This document shows positions 42,606 to 50,805 of a stretch of DNA of 51,575 bases, piece by piece. Made by a program: the position numbers and the translations under genes. The DNA comes from an uncultured Anaerolineae bacterium (lineage in GTDB: Bacteria; Chloroflexota; Anaerolineae; Aggregatilineales; UBA2796): NCBI GenBank assembly GCA_938005675.1, contig CALKXH010000114.1, positions 1 through 51,575 on the forward strand, read 5' to 3'. Position 1 is the stretch's first letter, and each line of letters opens with the position of its first letter. Below the pieces are notes generated by a model. That model made no database searches. It saw nothing but the letters and a program-made list of their open reading frames with translations, and was not told the DNA's origin.

Positions 42606-44298
42606 ATTCGTCCTGCGCCATACGCGCGCTGCCTATCAGAGTCTGCTGGAGCGCGCCGCCCAGCACTACCACGAGCGTCCCGATGCCGACGCCGTGATCT
42701 TCGTGCCGTCGGGCAACGCGCCGCACAAGCCGATCAGCTACCGCGCTTTCTTCGATAATGCCGCCCGCTACGCCGCCACTTTGCGCGGCATCGGCATCGG
42801 ACGGCACGACCTCGCCATCCTCGTCATGGATCACTCCGAGGCGCTGCTGTATGCCTTCTGGGGCGCACTGATGCTGGGCGCCATGCCCTCGATCTTCCCA
42901 TTCCTCTCAGATAAACTCGATCCTGCCCTGTACTTTGAGCGCGTGCGCCTGCTGATCAGCCATTCGGGCGCCAAAGTCGTGATCGCCTCGGCGCAGTATG
43001 CCGAGTCGCTGGCTGCGCTGAACACGGGCGTGCCGATTGTGAACGAGGCGGCGCTGCAGCCCAGCGAGGGCGCGCCGCACTTCAACTTTGAGGTGCGCGG
43101 CGAGGATATCGCCTTTTTGCAGCACAGCAGCGGCACAACTGGCTTGCAGAAAGGCGTGGCGCTCTCGCATGGCGCCGTGCTGAACCAGATTGCCAGCTAT
43201 AGCGAGGCGATCCGCCTGCGCGAGGACGATTGCATCGTCTCATGGCTGCCGCTCTACCACGATATGGGGCTGATCGCGGCGTTTGTGCTGCCCTTGGTGC
43301 AGGGCATCCCGCTGGTGCTGATCTCACCGCATCACTGGGTGCGCGATCCGAAAGTGCTGCTGCACGCCATCAGCCAATATCGCGGCACGCTGTGCTGGCT
43401 GCCCAACTTCGCCTACAACTTTTTAGCGCAGCGCGTGCGCGATAACGCCCTGGAGGGCGTCAGTTTGGCGAGTATGCGCGCCTTCATCAACTGCTCCGAG
43501 CCGATGCGCGCTGAGAGCCACCGCCAATTCGCGGCGCGCTACGCGCCCTACGGCGTCAAGCTTGAGATGCTGGCGACCTGCTACGCCATGGCGGAGAACA
43601 CCTTCGCCGTGACGCAAGGCGGCATCGACTCGCTCCCCAACATCGACCTGATCAGCCGCGAGGCGCTCAGCGCCCAGCACGTGGCGCGCCCAGCGCGGGA
43701 GGGCGAGTTAGCCGTTGAGATGCTCTCGTGCGGCACGCCGATCCCCAACTGCGCGATTCAAATCGTGGATGAGGCGCGGCAGCCCTTGCCCGAGCGGCAC
43801 GTCGGCGAGGTGGCAGTCCGCAGCGATAGCATGTTGAGCGGCTACTATCGCCGCCCCGACCTGACCGAGCAGGCGCTCTTCAACGGCTGGTATCTGACGG
43901 GCGATTACGGCTACATCGCCGATGGCGAGCTGTACATCACCGGGCGCAAGAAAGACTTGATCATCGTGGGCGGCAAGAACATCTACCCGCAAGACCTAGA
44001 GGCAATTGCCAGCGAGGTAGAGGGCGTCAAAGCCGGTCGGACGGTCGCCTTCGGCGTGGAGGATGAGCGGCTTGGTACGGAATCGATTGTGATGGTCTGC
44101 GAGGCTGAGACCGACGACGAGGACGCGCGCTTTGAGATCGCGCGGCAGGTGCGTATGCGCGTGGCGCAGCAGACCGAAGTCACGCTGGGCGACGTCTACA
44201 TTGTGGACGCCAAATGGCTGCTCAAGACCAGCAGCGGCAAGATTGCGCGCGGCGCCAACCGCGAAAAGTATCTGCGCGAGCGCAACGGGCAGGCATGA
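42586..44298 (+). CDS. Fatty-acyl-AMP ligase-like adenylate-forming enzyme
   Basis: This 570-residue member of the ANL superfamily activates carboxylic acids as acyl-AMP. Motifs are FLQHSSGTTGLQKGVALSHG (P-loop, A3), SWLPLYHDMGLIA, CYAMAENTFAVT (A5), YLTGDYGYIADGELYITGRK and the C-terminal catalytic lysine in LLKTSSGKIARG. The SWLPLYHDMGLI motif is a hallmark of fatty-acyl-AMP ligases rather than acyl-CoA synthetases. The upstream ACP overlaps by 20 bases, so it probably receives the acyl group directly from this enzyme. No polyketide, peptide synthetase or transferase gene is adjacent, so the final product is unknown. Confidence 0.88.
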   Translation: MSQHTARFVLRHTRAAYQSLLERAAQHYHERPDADAVIFVPSGNAPHKPISYRAFFDNAARYAATLRGIGIGRHDLAILVMDHSEALLYAFWGALMLGAMPSIFPFLSDKLDPALYFERVRLLISHSGAKVVIASAQYAESLAALNTGVPIVNEAALQPSEGAPHFNFEVRGEDIAFLQHSSGTTGLQKGVALSHGAVLNQIASYSEAIRLREDDCIVSWLPLYHDMGLIAAFVLPLVQGIPLVLISPHHWVRDPKVLLHAISQYRGTLCWLPNFAYNFLAQRVRDNALEGVSLASMRAFINCSEPMRAESHRQFAARYAPYGVKLEMLATCYAMAENTFAVTQGGIDSLPNIDLISREALSAQHVARPAREGELAVEMLSCGTPIPNCAIQIVDEARQPLPERHVGEVAVRSDSMLSGYYRRPDLTEQALFNGWYLTGDYGYIADGELYITGRKKDLIIVGGKNIYPQDLEAIASEVEGVKAGRTVAFGVEDERLGTESIVMVCEAETDDEDARFEIARQVRMRVAQQTEVTLGDVYIVDAKWLLKTSSGKIARGANREKYLRERNGQA

Positions 44299-44334
44299 CG
44301 AACGCCGCACGGATAAAAAGTCGTGCGGCGTTCG
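44299..44334. terminator. Hairpin after the acyl-AMP ligase gene
   Basis: A perfect 13-bp stem (CGAACGCCGCACG / CGTGCGGCGTTCG) with a 10-base loop lies 1 base after the stop. There is no T-run on the plus side, so termination strength is uncertain; it separates two convergent genes. Confidence 0.6.
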
Positions 44335-44353
44335 GATGAGTGCCGAGCTTCGA

Positions 44354-44719
44354 TCAGCTCAGGAAACGGGCGACCGTCTGCAACAGCTCAAGCCGACTGA
44401 TCGGTTTGTGCATGTATTCGTCGCAGCCGGACGCCATGATGCGCTCGCGGTCGCCTTTCATGGCGGCGGCGGTCAGCGCGATGATCGGGATGTGCTTGAG
44501 TTCGGAGCTCTTGAGGATGGCAGTGGCTTCCATGCCGTCCATGCCCGCCATGTTGATATCCATCAGGATCAGGTCGGGGACTTCCCGCTTGGCGACTGCG
44601 ATGCCCGTCAAGCCATCTTCCGCCTCGATGACCTCGTAGCCCGCCGCCACCAGAATTTTGCGTACGAGGCGTCGATTCTGGTAGTTATCCTCAATGTAGA
44701 GTATCCGCTTTGCCGACAT
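44354..44719 (-). CDS. Single-domain response regulator (second of pair)
   Basis: The 121-residue receiver has Glu10-Asp11, phosphoacceptor Asp54 (LILMDINMAGMDGMEA), Thr83 in IIALTAAAMKGD and Lys105 in YMHKPISR. No output domain. It resembles CheY/DivK-like receivers that act in phosphorelays or hybrid kinases. Its 5' end overlaps the upstream receiver gene by 29 bases. No kinase is adjacent. Confidence 0.94.
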   Translation of the reverse strand: MSAKRILYIEDNYQNRRLVRKILVAAGYEVIEAEDGLTGIAVAKREVPDLILMDINMAGMDGMEATAILKSSELKHIPIIALTAAAMKGDRERIMASGCDEYMHKPISRLELLQTVARFLS

Positions 44720-45101
44720 GCGTCTTCCCTTCTTTGTGCTGTGTCATGATTTGGCGCAGTTGGTCTGGAAAAGTGCGTGTGTCAATCGGCTTGCTGATGA
44801 AAGCATCGCAACCGAAGGCAATGGCGAGCCGCTTGGCGCGCAAGCTGCATTCCGCCGTGAAGGCGATGATCGGCAAGCCCTTCGCCTCAGGCGAGCCGCG
44901 CAGCCGCGAGACCACCACTTTGCCTTCCAGATCGGGTAAGTCCATATCCACGAGGATCACATCGGGGTTGACCTCACGGGCGAGGCGCAAGCCCATCAAG
45001 CCGTTGGGGGCGTGGTGAACTTCAAAGCCGTGCGGGGTCAATATCTTGGCGACCATCCGCGCCGCGTTGTGATCGTCTTCTATCAAAAGCAGCGTGACCA
45101 T
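44691..45101 (-). CDS. Single-domain response regulator (first of pair)
   Basis: The 136-residue receiver has Glu8-Asp9-Asp10, phosphoacceptor Asp52 (VILVDMDLPDLEG), Thr82 (IIAFTAECSL) and Lys104 (FISKPIDT). The C-terminal tail of about 20 polar residues is coded by the overlap with the second gene. The two receivers are homologous and may be an old duplication. The ATG at 45101 has AGAGGA 13 bases upstream. The gene has a long upstream region with a possible promoter and terminator-like hairpin. Confidence 0.94.
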   Translation of the reverse strand: MVTLLLIEDDHNAARMVAKILTPHGFEVHHAPNGLMGLRLAREVNPDVILVDMDLPDLEGKVVVSRLRGSPEAKGLPIIAFTAECSLRAKRLAIAFGCDAFISKPIDTRTFPDQLRQIMTQHKEGKTHVGKADTLH

Positions 45102-45180
45102 GTGTAAAGTCGCTTCCTCTCATCCCAACTCGTGCCATTTTCGATGCGGTCACGTCATAGGGGCGGCTAGTTTACTCTGC

Positions 45181-45186
45181 ATTATA
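45181..45186 (-). promoter_or_regulatory. -10 box for the response regulator pair
   Basis: TATAAT on the minus strand (context GCGTATAATGC) lies 80 bases before the first receiver ATG. The -35 region is AT-rich but without a consensus. Confidence 0.5.
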
Positions 45187-45233
45187 CGCAAAAAATGCTG
45201 CGCAGTAGCACGCCCCTATATAACGGTCTTCTC

Positions 45234-45260
45234 TCAAAAAAATTGACAAGGGGACTTGTC
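45234..45260 (-). terminator. Hairpin plus U-tract: terminator of the hydrolase gene or leader attenuator
   Basis: GACAAG-TCCC-CTTGTC on the minus strand is followed by AATTTTTTT. The stem is only 6 bp. It lies 89 bases downstream of the hydrolase stop and also 20 bases after a promoter at 45280-45308, so it might end the hydrolase mRNA or stop a short leader RNA. Confidence 0.6.
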
Positions 45261-45279
45261 GCGTATTTATTGTTTCACA

Positions 45280-45308
45280 ATGATAGAGCGTCTCGACAAT
45301 CCTGTCAA
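45280..45308 (-). promoter_or_regulatory. Strong sigma70-like promoter, minus strand
   Basis: TTGACA (45308-45303) and TATCAT (45285-45280) are spaced by 17 bp. It faces the receiver pair, with the hairpin at 45234-45260 directly downstream. The 247-base region 45102-45348 has no gene that I can see. Confidence 0.6.
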
Positions 45309-45348
45309 CTGAAGACGCCTTGCTGAGTTGTGAAAAACGTATAGAGAG

Positions 45349-46296
45349 CTAGGCGGAGTTCAGGAACTGATGAATGCGCGCATTGACTTGCTCGGCGGCG
45401 TCGTAAATGGCGGCGTGACCGACGTTCGGCAGGATTTCGGCGCGCACATTCGGCATGTGGCGTATAGCGCGCCGCACGGCTTTAGAGGCATCGAAAATGC
45501 CCTCGTACTGCCCGACTAAAAGCAAGGTCGGCGGGCGCACCTCGCGCAAAACCCGACTCGGTTCGCCGCGCACGAACTTGATCAACGCCCGCGTACCGCG
45601 TAAGACCTCGCGCAGAGTCGGCTTGGCGCTCATGCCCGCCAACGCGCCGGCGTTATAGTGCTTGACGACGAGACTGAGCGCGTAGAAGACCTCGCGGTTG
45701 AACTTCAAGTTGCTGCGCGGCGGCACGAAGACCATGCGCATCAGGCGCTGACCGAAATAGCTCGGATCGTTGTGCAGATTCAGCACCAGCGGCACGCCGC
45801 TGCGCCAATAGATGCGAAAAGGCGCGATGCCGACCGGGCTGAGCAAAATCGCGTGGCTGACCCGCTCTGGCGCAAAGGCGGCGAAGCGCATCACCATCCA
45901 GCCGCCTAGGCACGTCCCCGCCAAAGCCGCGCGCTGTAGCTCTAGCCCGTCCAGCACGTCTTGCAGCCACCACGACCAGCCATCGTCCAGCAAGCTGGGC
46001 GGCGTGGTGGCGCTCCTGCCCGGTTGTCCGACGCAATCGGGCGCGTACAGGCGATAATGCGCCGCCAGCCCCTCGATTTGTTGCCGCCACAAGGGTGAAC
46101 CTGCCCCATAGCCGTGAATCAGCACCAGCGGTGGCGCTGACTCCGCTCCTGCGCCGATCACGTGCGTCTGACCGAAACGAGTCGAGATGTAGCGAGTGGT
46201 GATCGGCACGCGGAAGGCGCTCAGCGCCTCGTCGTACCATCTCTCCAACACGGCGTAGCCTTCGGGTGAGCGATAGAGAAACGGATCGTAGGGCAT
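45349..46296 (-). CDS. Alpha/beta hydrolase with Cys in the nucleophile position
   Basis: The 315-residue protein has the alpha/beta-hydrolase fold: oxyanion motif LVLIHGYGAGSPLW (about 57-70), nucleophile elbow LAGTCLGGWMVMR with Cys129 where most members have Ser (GxSxG), acid Asp269 (YEGIFDASKAV) and His294 (PNVGHAAIYDA). Cys nucleophiles are known in dienelactone hydrolase-type enzymes, so activity is plausible but the substrate is unknown. It could instead be a non-hydrolytic member. The ATG at 46296 has no Shine-Dalgarno and is the only sensible start. Confidence 0.9.
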   Translation of the reverse strand: MPYDPFLYRSPEGYAVLERWYDEALSAFRVPITTRYISTRFGQTHVIGAGAESAPPLVLIHGYGAGSPLWRQQIEGLAAHYRLYAPDCVGQPGRSATTPPSLLDDGWSWWLQDVLDGLELQRAALAGTCLGGWMVMRFAAFAPERVSHAILLSPVGIAPFRIYWRSGVPLVLNLHNDPSYFGQRLMRMVFVPPRSNLKFNREVFYALSLVVKHYNAGALAGMSAKPTLREVLRGTRALIKFVRGEPSRVLREVRPPTLLLVGQYEGIFDASKAVRRAIRHMPNVRAEILPNVGHAAIYDAAEQVNARIHQFLNSA

Positions 46297-46346
46297 AGGG
46301 TTCAGTTAAATAAGCTTTCACTTACGATGGGAATAAGGCTTTCGGG

Positions 46347-46376
46347 CTGCCAAAAGCGCTTAGTTTGAACTATAGT
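46347..46376 (+). promoter_or_regulatory. Promoter of the rhodanese/persulfide operon
   Basis: CTGCCA (46347-46352) and TATAGT (46371-46376) with an 18-bp spacer lie 52 bases before the first rhodanese ATG. Confidence 0.5.
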
Positions 46377-46427
46377 CTTGCTTGAAAAACAGCCCAACGA
46401 CACAAATAAATGTATCAGGAGCAGCTG

Positions 46428-46889
46428 ATGAGTAGCAACAAGCGCTCTACAGGCAGAGCGAAGCCGAACCTAGCGAGCAAGGCGCTGATCGCGCTTGGCG
46501 CAGGCATTCTGGTGATCGTGGCAGCGCTCGTGGTGAGCGGCATGGCGAGCGGCGGCGCGCCGACGGTCGGCGCAGCAGCGCGCGGCGGCTTGCTCAGCCC
46601 GTCGGAGTACGTGGCGCAGTTCAGCGCCGTGCCGCACTTACTCTTGGATGTGCGCACGGTCGGCGAGTTTCAGAGCGGGCATCTCGCAGGCGCAGCCAAC
46701 ATCCCCGTCGAGCAGTTGGCGCAGCGCCTCGCCGAAGTGCCAAGAGACCTGCCCATCGTGCTGTATTGTCGCAGCGGCAATCGCAGCGCGGCGGCAGCGC
46801 GTCTGTTGCGCAGCGTCGGTTACGAGAGCGTGTACGATCTAGGCGGAATCATCGCGTGGCAAGCGCAAGGCTATCCGATTCAACGTTGA
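46428..46889 (+). CDS. Membrane-anchored rhodanese-domain protein
   Basis: The 153-residue protein has a basic N-terminus, one membrane helix (LIALGAGILVIVAALVVSGM) and a rhodanese domain from about residue 55 with active-site Cys114 in YCRSGNRSAAAARLL. It would carry persulfide sulfur on Cys114 at the outer face of the membrane, judged by the positive-inside rule. AGGAG lies 6 bases before the ATG at 46428; the in-frame ATG at 46410 lies upstream of it. It is the first gene of a four-gene sulfur operon. Confidence 0.92.
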   Translation: MSSNKRSTGRAKPNLASKALIALGAGILVIVAALVVSGMASGGAPTVGAAARGGLLSPSEYVAQFSAVPHLLLDVRTVGEFQSGHLAGAANIPVEQLAQRLAEVPRDLPIVLYCRSGNRSAAAARLLRSVGYESVYDLGGIIAWQAQGYPIQR

Positions 46890-46911
46890 AAGAAGGGGAG
46901 AACGGTCGATC

Positions 46912-47256
46912 ATGAGCTTTCTATTCAGGCAGAAGCCAACCGCGTACGGCAACTTGAGCATCCAGGAATATCGTCAGCGCTACTACGAGCCTGAGGCGGA
47001 TCACGTCTTGGTGGATGTGCGCACGACGAGCGAATTTTCGAGCGGACACATACCCAACGCGCTGAACATCCCGCTCGATCAGTTGGCGCGCCGTCTGGGC
47101 GAGATTCCGCAGGGCAAGCCCGTGGTCGTGGTGTGCGCCACTGGCAATCGCAGCAGGGCGGGCGCGGATATCCTCGTGCGGAACGGCTACGGCGAGGTCT
47201 ACAACTTGAAGGGCGGCACGCTGGCTTGGCGACTGGGCGGCGGAAAGGTGGAGTGA
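46912..47256 (+). CDS. Single-domain cytoplasmic rhodanese
   Basis: This 114-residue rhodanese has the Cys75 loop VVCATGNRSRAGADIL and the N-terminal LVDVRTTSEFSSGHIPNALN. No membrane segment. It is predicted to move sulfane sulfur between thiosulfate/persulfide donors and thiols. It begins 22 bases after the first rhodanese stop and ends 2 bases before the persulfide dioxygenase start. Confidence 0.93.
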   Translation: MSFLFRQKPTAYGNLSIQEYRQRYYEPEADHVLVDVRTTSEFSSGHIPNALNIPLDQLARRLGEIPQGKPVVVVCATGNRSRAGADILVRNGYGEVYNLKGGTLAWRLGGGKVE

Positions 47257-47258
47257 CC

Positions 47259-48680
47259 ATGCTGATCAAGTACTTTTACGATGAACGCTTGGCGCAAGCC
47301 TCCTATCTGGTGGGCTGCGCCGCCACGGGCGAGGCGCTGGTGATCGATCCAGAGCGCGACGTGGAACAGTACATCACGACGGCGGCGGCGCACGGCTTGC
47401 GCGTCACCCACGTGACGGAGACGCACATCCACGCCGACTTCGTCAGCGGTGCGCGCGAGCTGGCTGCCCTCAGCGGCGCCACGCTCTACCTGAGCGACAT
47501 GGGGACGCCTGAGTGGAAGTACGCCTACGCCGACTCGGCGGGCGCTGTGCTGCTGCGCGAGGGAGATTGGTGGATGGTCGGCAAGGTGAAGGTGGAGGTG
47601 CTGCACACGCCCGGTCACACGCCTGAGCATCTCAGCTTCATGATCACCGATACCGCCGTCGCCGATAAACCCTTCGGCGTCTTCACGGGCGACTTCCTGT
47701 TCGTGGGCGACGTCGGGCGCCCCGACCTGCTAGAAGAAGCCGCAGGCATGCTCGGCACGAAAGAGATTGGCGCGCGACAGCAGTTCGCCACCGTGCAGCG
47801 CTTCAAGCACCTGCCCGACTATCTGCAAATCTTTCCCGGTCACGGGGCGGGCAGCGCGTGTGGCAAGGCGCTCGGCGCCGTGCCGACCACCACGCTCGGC
47901 TATGAGAAACTCTTCAATCCCGCTTTCCAATTCGAGGATGAGGCGGCGTTCGTGGCATGGCTGCTAGAGGGTCAGCCGGAGGCGCCGCGCTACTTCGCGC
48001 AGATGAAGCACGTCAACAAGTACGGCGCCGCCCTGCGCAGCGAGCTGCCCGTCCCGCAGCGCCTTGAGCGTCCTCAGCTGGATGCGCTGCTGGCTGAAGG
48101 CGCTTTCGTGGCGGATTTCCGCTCTGAGGAGTCTTTTCGCAGGGCGCACATCCCCAAGACGATCAGCATCCCCGCCACCAGCCCGAACTTCAGCACTTAC
48201 GTCGGTTGGTTCGTGGACTACAACAAGCCGTTCTACTTCGTGGCTGAGCGCGACCTAGACCTGCCAGAGCTGCTGAGCGCCCTGCGCGCCATCGGTGTGG
48301 ATGACGTGCGCGGCTATTTCACGGGCAACGCGCTGCACGGGCAAACCGATACCTTGCCGCTGATCGACGCTGAGAGCTTGGCGGGGCGGCTAGGCGAGGT
48401 CTTCTTGCTGGATGTGCGCGGCGCGACTGAGTACGCCGAGGCGCACATCAGCGGCGCGCACAACATCCCGGTCGGGCATTTGCCGCGCCGCCTTGCCGAG
48501 CTGCCGAGCGACAAGCCGATTGTGGTCTACTGCGCCAGCGGCTACCGCTCGCAGATCGCAGCCAGCTGGCTGCGGGCGCAGGGCTACGCGCAGGTGATGA
48601 ATTTGCCCGACAGCAAGGCGGCGTGGATGCAGCGCCTGCCCACTGAGCGCGGGAGAGCGCACATGGAGAAGACGCCGTGA
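47259..48680 (+). CDS. Persulfide dioxygenase-type MBL hydrolase fused to two rhodanese domains
   Basis: The 473-residue protein combines a metallo-beta-lactamase domain (1-250) with iron-binding motif THIHADFVSGA (His56, His58, Asp60), HTPGHTPEHLSF and FPGHGAGSACGKAL, and two rhodanese domains. The first, about 265-360, lacks a Cys in the active-site loop (FYFVAERDL). The second, about 375-465, has Cys in VVYCASGYRSQIA. Such PDO-rhodanese fusions oxidise glutathione persulfide to sulfite and transfer sulfur. AGGTGGAG lies just before the ATG at 47259. The stop overlaps the GTG of the TauE gene (GTGA). Confidence 0.95.
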   Translation: MLIKYFYDERLAQASYLVGCAATGEALVIDPERDVEQYITTAAAHGLRVTHVTETHIHADFVSGARELAALSGATLYLSDMGTPEWKYAYADSAGAVLLREGDWWMVGKVKVEVLHTPGHTPEHLSFMITDTAVADKPFGVFTGDFLFVGDVGRPDLLEEAAGMLGTKEIGARQQFATVQRFKHLPDYLQIFPGHGAGSACGKALGAVPTTTLGYEKLFNPAFQFEDEAAFVAWLLEGQPEAPRYFAQMKHVNKYGAALRSELPVPQRLERPQLDALLAEGAFVADFRSEESFRRAHIPKTISIPATSPNFSTYVGWFVDYNKPFYFVAERDLDLPELLSALRAIGVDDVRGYFTGNALHGQTDTLPLIDAESLAGRLGEVFLLDVRGATEYAEAHISGAHNIPVGHLPRRLAELPSDKPIVVYCASGYRSQIAASWLRAQGYAQVMNLPDSKAAWMQRLPTERGRAHMEKTP

Positions 48681-49438
48681 GCCTTGAGAGCCTTCTGCTG
48701 GATGGCGTGCTGGGCTTGACGGTTGGGCTGATGTTGGGTTTGCTGGGCGGCGGCGGCTCGATCCTGACCGTGCCGATGCTGGTCTACCTCGTCGGGCAGA
48801 CGCCTCAAGCCGCCGTGACCGCCTCGCTGGTCATCGTTGGCGCCAACAGCGCGCTGGGAGTTCTGTTGCATCGGGCGAAGGGGGCGGTCAATTGGCAGAT
48901 CGCCGTCCTGTTCGGCGGCGCGGGCATGGTGTTCGCCTACCTCGCCGCCAACTTCTCCAGATTTTTTCCCTCAGAGGCGCTGATGATCGCCTTCGCGCTG
49001 CTGATGCTGGTGGTCGGGGCGCTGATGCTGCGCAAAAGCGGCGAGGCGAGCGCGCAAGCCGCTGAGCTATGCTGGCGCAAAGTCTTGATCGGCGGGGCGG
49101 CGGTCGGCGCGCTGACGGGCTTCTTGGGCGTGGGCGGCGGCTTCCTGATCGTGCCAACGCTGGTGATGCTGCTCGGCTTGCCGATGCGCCAAGCCGTCGG
49201 CACGTCGCTGGTGATCATCGCCATGAACAGCGCAGCGGGTCTGCTCGGTCACTTGGGCAAGACGGCGCTCGATGTGGGCATGATCGCGACCTTCGTGGGC
49301 GCCGGCTTGCTCGGTACGGTCATCGGCGCGGGCTTGACGGGCAAGCTGAAGCCCGATCAGCTGCGCCGCGCCTTCGCCCTGTTCGTGATCGGCTTGGCAG
49401 CCGTGCTGCTGATCGATAATCTGAGCAAGCTGCTTTAA
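48677..49438 (+). CDS. Sulfite exporter, TauE/SafE family
   Basis: The 253-residue polytopic membrane protein has two repeats typical of TauE: GLTVGLMLGLLGGGGSILTV near the N-terminus and GALTGFLGVGGGFLIVPTLV near the centre. Related proteins export sulfite, sulfoacetate or other C1/C2 sulfonates. Its GTG start overlaps the dioxygenase stop as GTGA. In this setting it most likely removes sulfite formed by the dioxygenase. Its 3' end overlaps the convergent GH1 gene by 4 bases. Confidence 0.9.
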   Translation: MSLESLLLDGVLGLTVGLMLGLLGGGGSILTVPMLVYLVGQTPQAAVTASLVIVGANSALGVLLHRAKGAVNWQIAVLFGGAGMVFAYLAANFSRFFPSEALMIAFALLMLVVGALMLRKSGEASAQAAELCWRKVLIGGAAVGALTGFLGVGGGFLIVPTLVMLLGLPMRQAVGTSLVIIAMNSAAGLLGHLGKTALDVGMIATFVGAGLLGTVIGAGLTGKLKPDQLRRAFALFVIGLAAVLLIDNLSKLL

Positions 49439-50805
49439 CGCTCCGAGAGGCGCACTTGCGGCGCGCCCTCAGCGGCGGGGAAGAGCTTCGGCAGCAGCTC
49501 CGGGACGTACTGCTCGACGATCTGGGCGCTCAGCCCGTTCAGGGCGCAAATTTCGCGGTATAGCACGGCGCTCAGCCGCTGCGTGCGCTGCTGAGTCTCG
49601 AAGTTGGTCTGGTATAAGCCAAAGCTGTAGCGCGGATCGTAGCCCTCCGCCCACTCGAAGTTATCCAGCAGCGACCAGAAGAAGTAGCCGCGCACCGGAT
49701 AGTTGAAGCCGAGCGCCTTCCAGATGGCGCGCACGCTCTCGACGATCCATTGACGGCGCAAGGCATCTTCAGGGTCTGGCACGCCGCTCTCGGTGACGTA
49801 GATCGGCTTGCCGTAGCGCTTGTAGAGCCGCTCGATCACGCCAAACAGGTTCTGCGGCATCAGCCCGCCCCAATCTTTCGGTCCGACGGGCACGCCTTTG
49901 GGTTTCTCCATGCCGATGGCATTCCCCAGCTTGAGCGGATTGAAGGTTGCCAAGCGCTCTTGGTAGTACTGCACGCCCAGCCAATCGAGGGCGCCTTTGG
50001 CGCTGGCAACCGAGATCGGCGGGGCGAAGGGGATTTTGAAGACGCCCGTCAGCAACGCCTCGTTGAAGGCGCGGTTCATCAGACGGTCAATGGCTTGAGC
50101 GGCGATGCGATGCCAGAAAGCGGGCGCTTTCGGCTGCACGCCCAGATGATGGTGCGCATAGCCGACCTGACTGTTCGGCTGTATGGACTTGATGGCGTGA
50201 TAGGCGGCGGCGTGCGCGCGCAGCAGATTCGCGCCGACTTGGGCGGTTGCCTTCATGCTTTTCAGGGCGGGCGGCCAGTAGCCGAGCAGGTAGCTCTGCG
50301 CCGCGTAGACCATCGGCTCATTGATGGTGCACCACAGCTGGCAGAGGTCGCCCAAGCCCTCCACGGCGCGGCGGACGAAGCGCACAAAGAGCGACGGCGC
50401 GTCGTCCTTGAGCCAGCCGCCGCGCTCGGCGAACCAGATCGGGTTGGTGAAGTGGTGCAGCGTGACCATCGGCTTCATGCCGCGGTCGTGCAGGGCGACC
50501 AGCATCTCGCGGTAGCGCCCGAGGGCGGACTCATCGAACTGCCCCTCTTTTGGCTCGATGCGGCTCCACGCGATGGAGATGCGCTGCGCGTTGTTGCGCA
50601 TGGTGGCGGCGCGGTCGAAATCCTCAAGGAAGCGCCCGCGCCACCACTCGCAAGCGGCGCCGCTGCGCTGATTCTGATAGATTCTGCCGACGCCTTCCTC
50701 CCACTGCGACCAATCGTCGACTGAATCGCCCTCGACTTGATGGGCTGCCGTCGCGCAGCCCCACAGGAAGCCGTCGGGCATCAACAACTCGGCTTTAACG
50801 CTCAT
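49435..50805 (-). CDS. Glycoside hydrolase family 1 (beta-glucosidase-like)
   Basis: The 456-residue enzyme has the GH1 signature: N-terminal FLWGCATAAHQVEGD, the acid/base Glu163 in CTINEPM and the nucleophile Glu339 in YVTESG, plus SLLDNFEWAEGYDPRYSFGL. GH1 enzymes hydrolyse beta-glucosides, beta-galactosides or related bonds with retention of configuration. No signal peptide, so it acts in the cytoplasm. It overlaps the GNAT gene stop as ATGA. The specificity is not evident from the sequence. Confidence 0.95.
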   Translation of the reverse strand: MSVKAELLMPDGFLWGCATAAHQVEGDSVDDWSQWEEGVGRIYQNQRSGAACEWWRGRFLEDFDRAATMRNNAQRISIAWSRIEPKEGQFDESALGRYREMLVALHDRGMKPMVTLHHFTNPIWFAERGGWLKDDAPSLFVRFVRRAVEGLGDLCQLWCTINEPMVYAAQSYLLGYWPPALKSMKATAQVGANLLRAHAAAYHAIKSIQPNSQVGYAHHHLGVQPKAPAFWHRIAAQAIDRLMNRAFNEALLTGVFKIPFAPPISVASAKGALDWLGVQYYQERLATFNPLKLGNAIGMEKPKGVPVGPKDWGGLMPQNLFGVIERLYKRYGKPIYVTESGVPDPEDALRRQWIVESVRAIWKALGFNYPVRGYFFWSLLDNFEWAEGYDPRYSFGLYQTNFETQQRTQRLSAVLYREICALNGLSAQIVEQYVPELLPKLFPAAEGAPQVRLSER

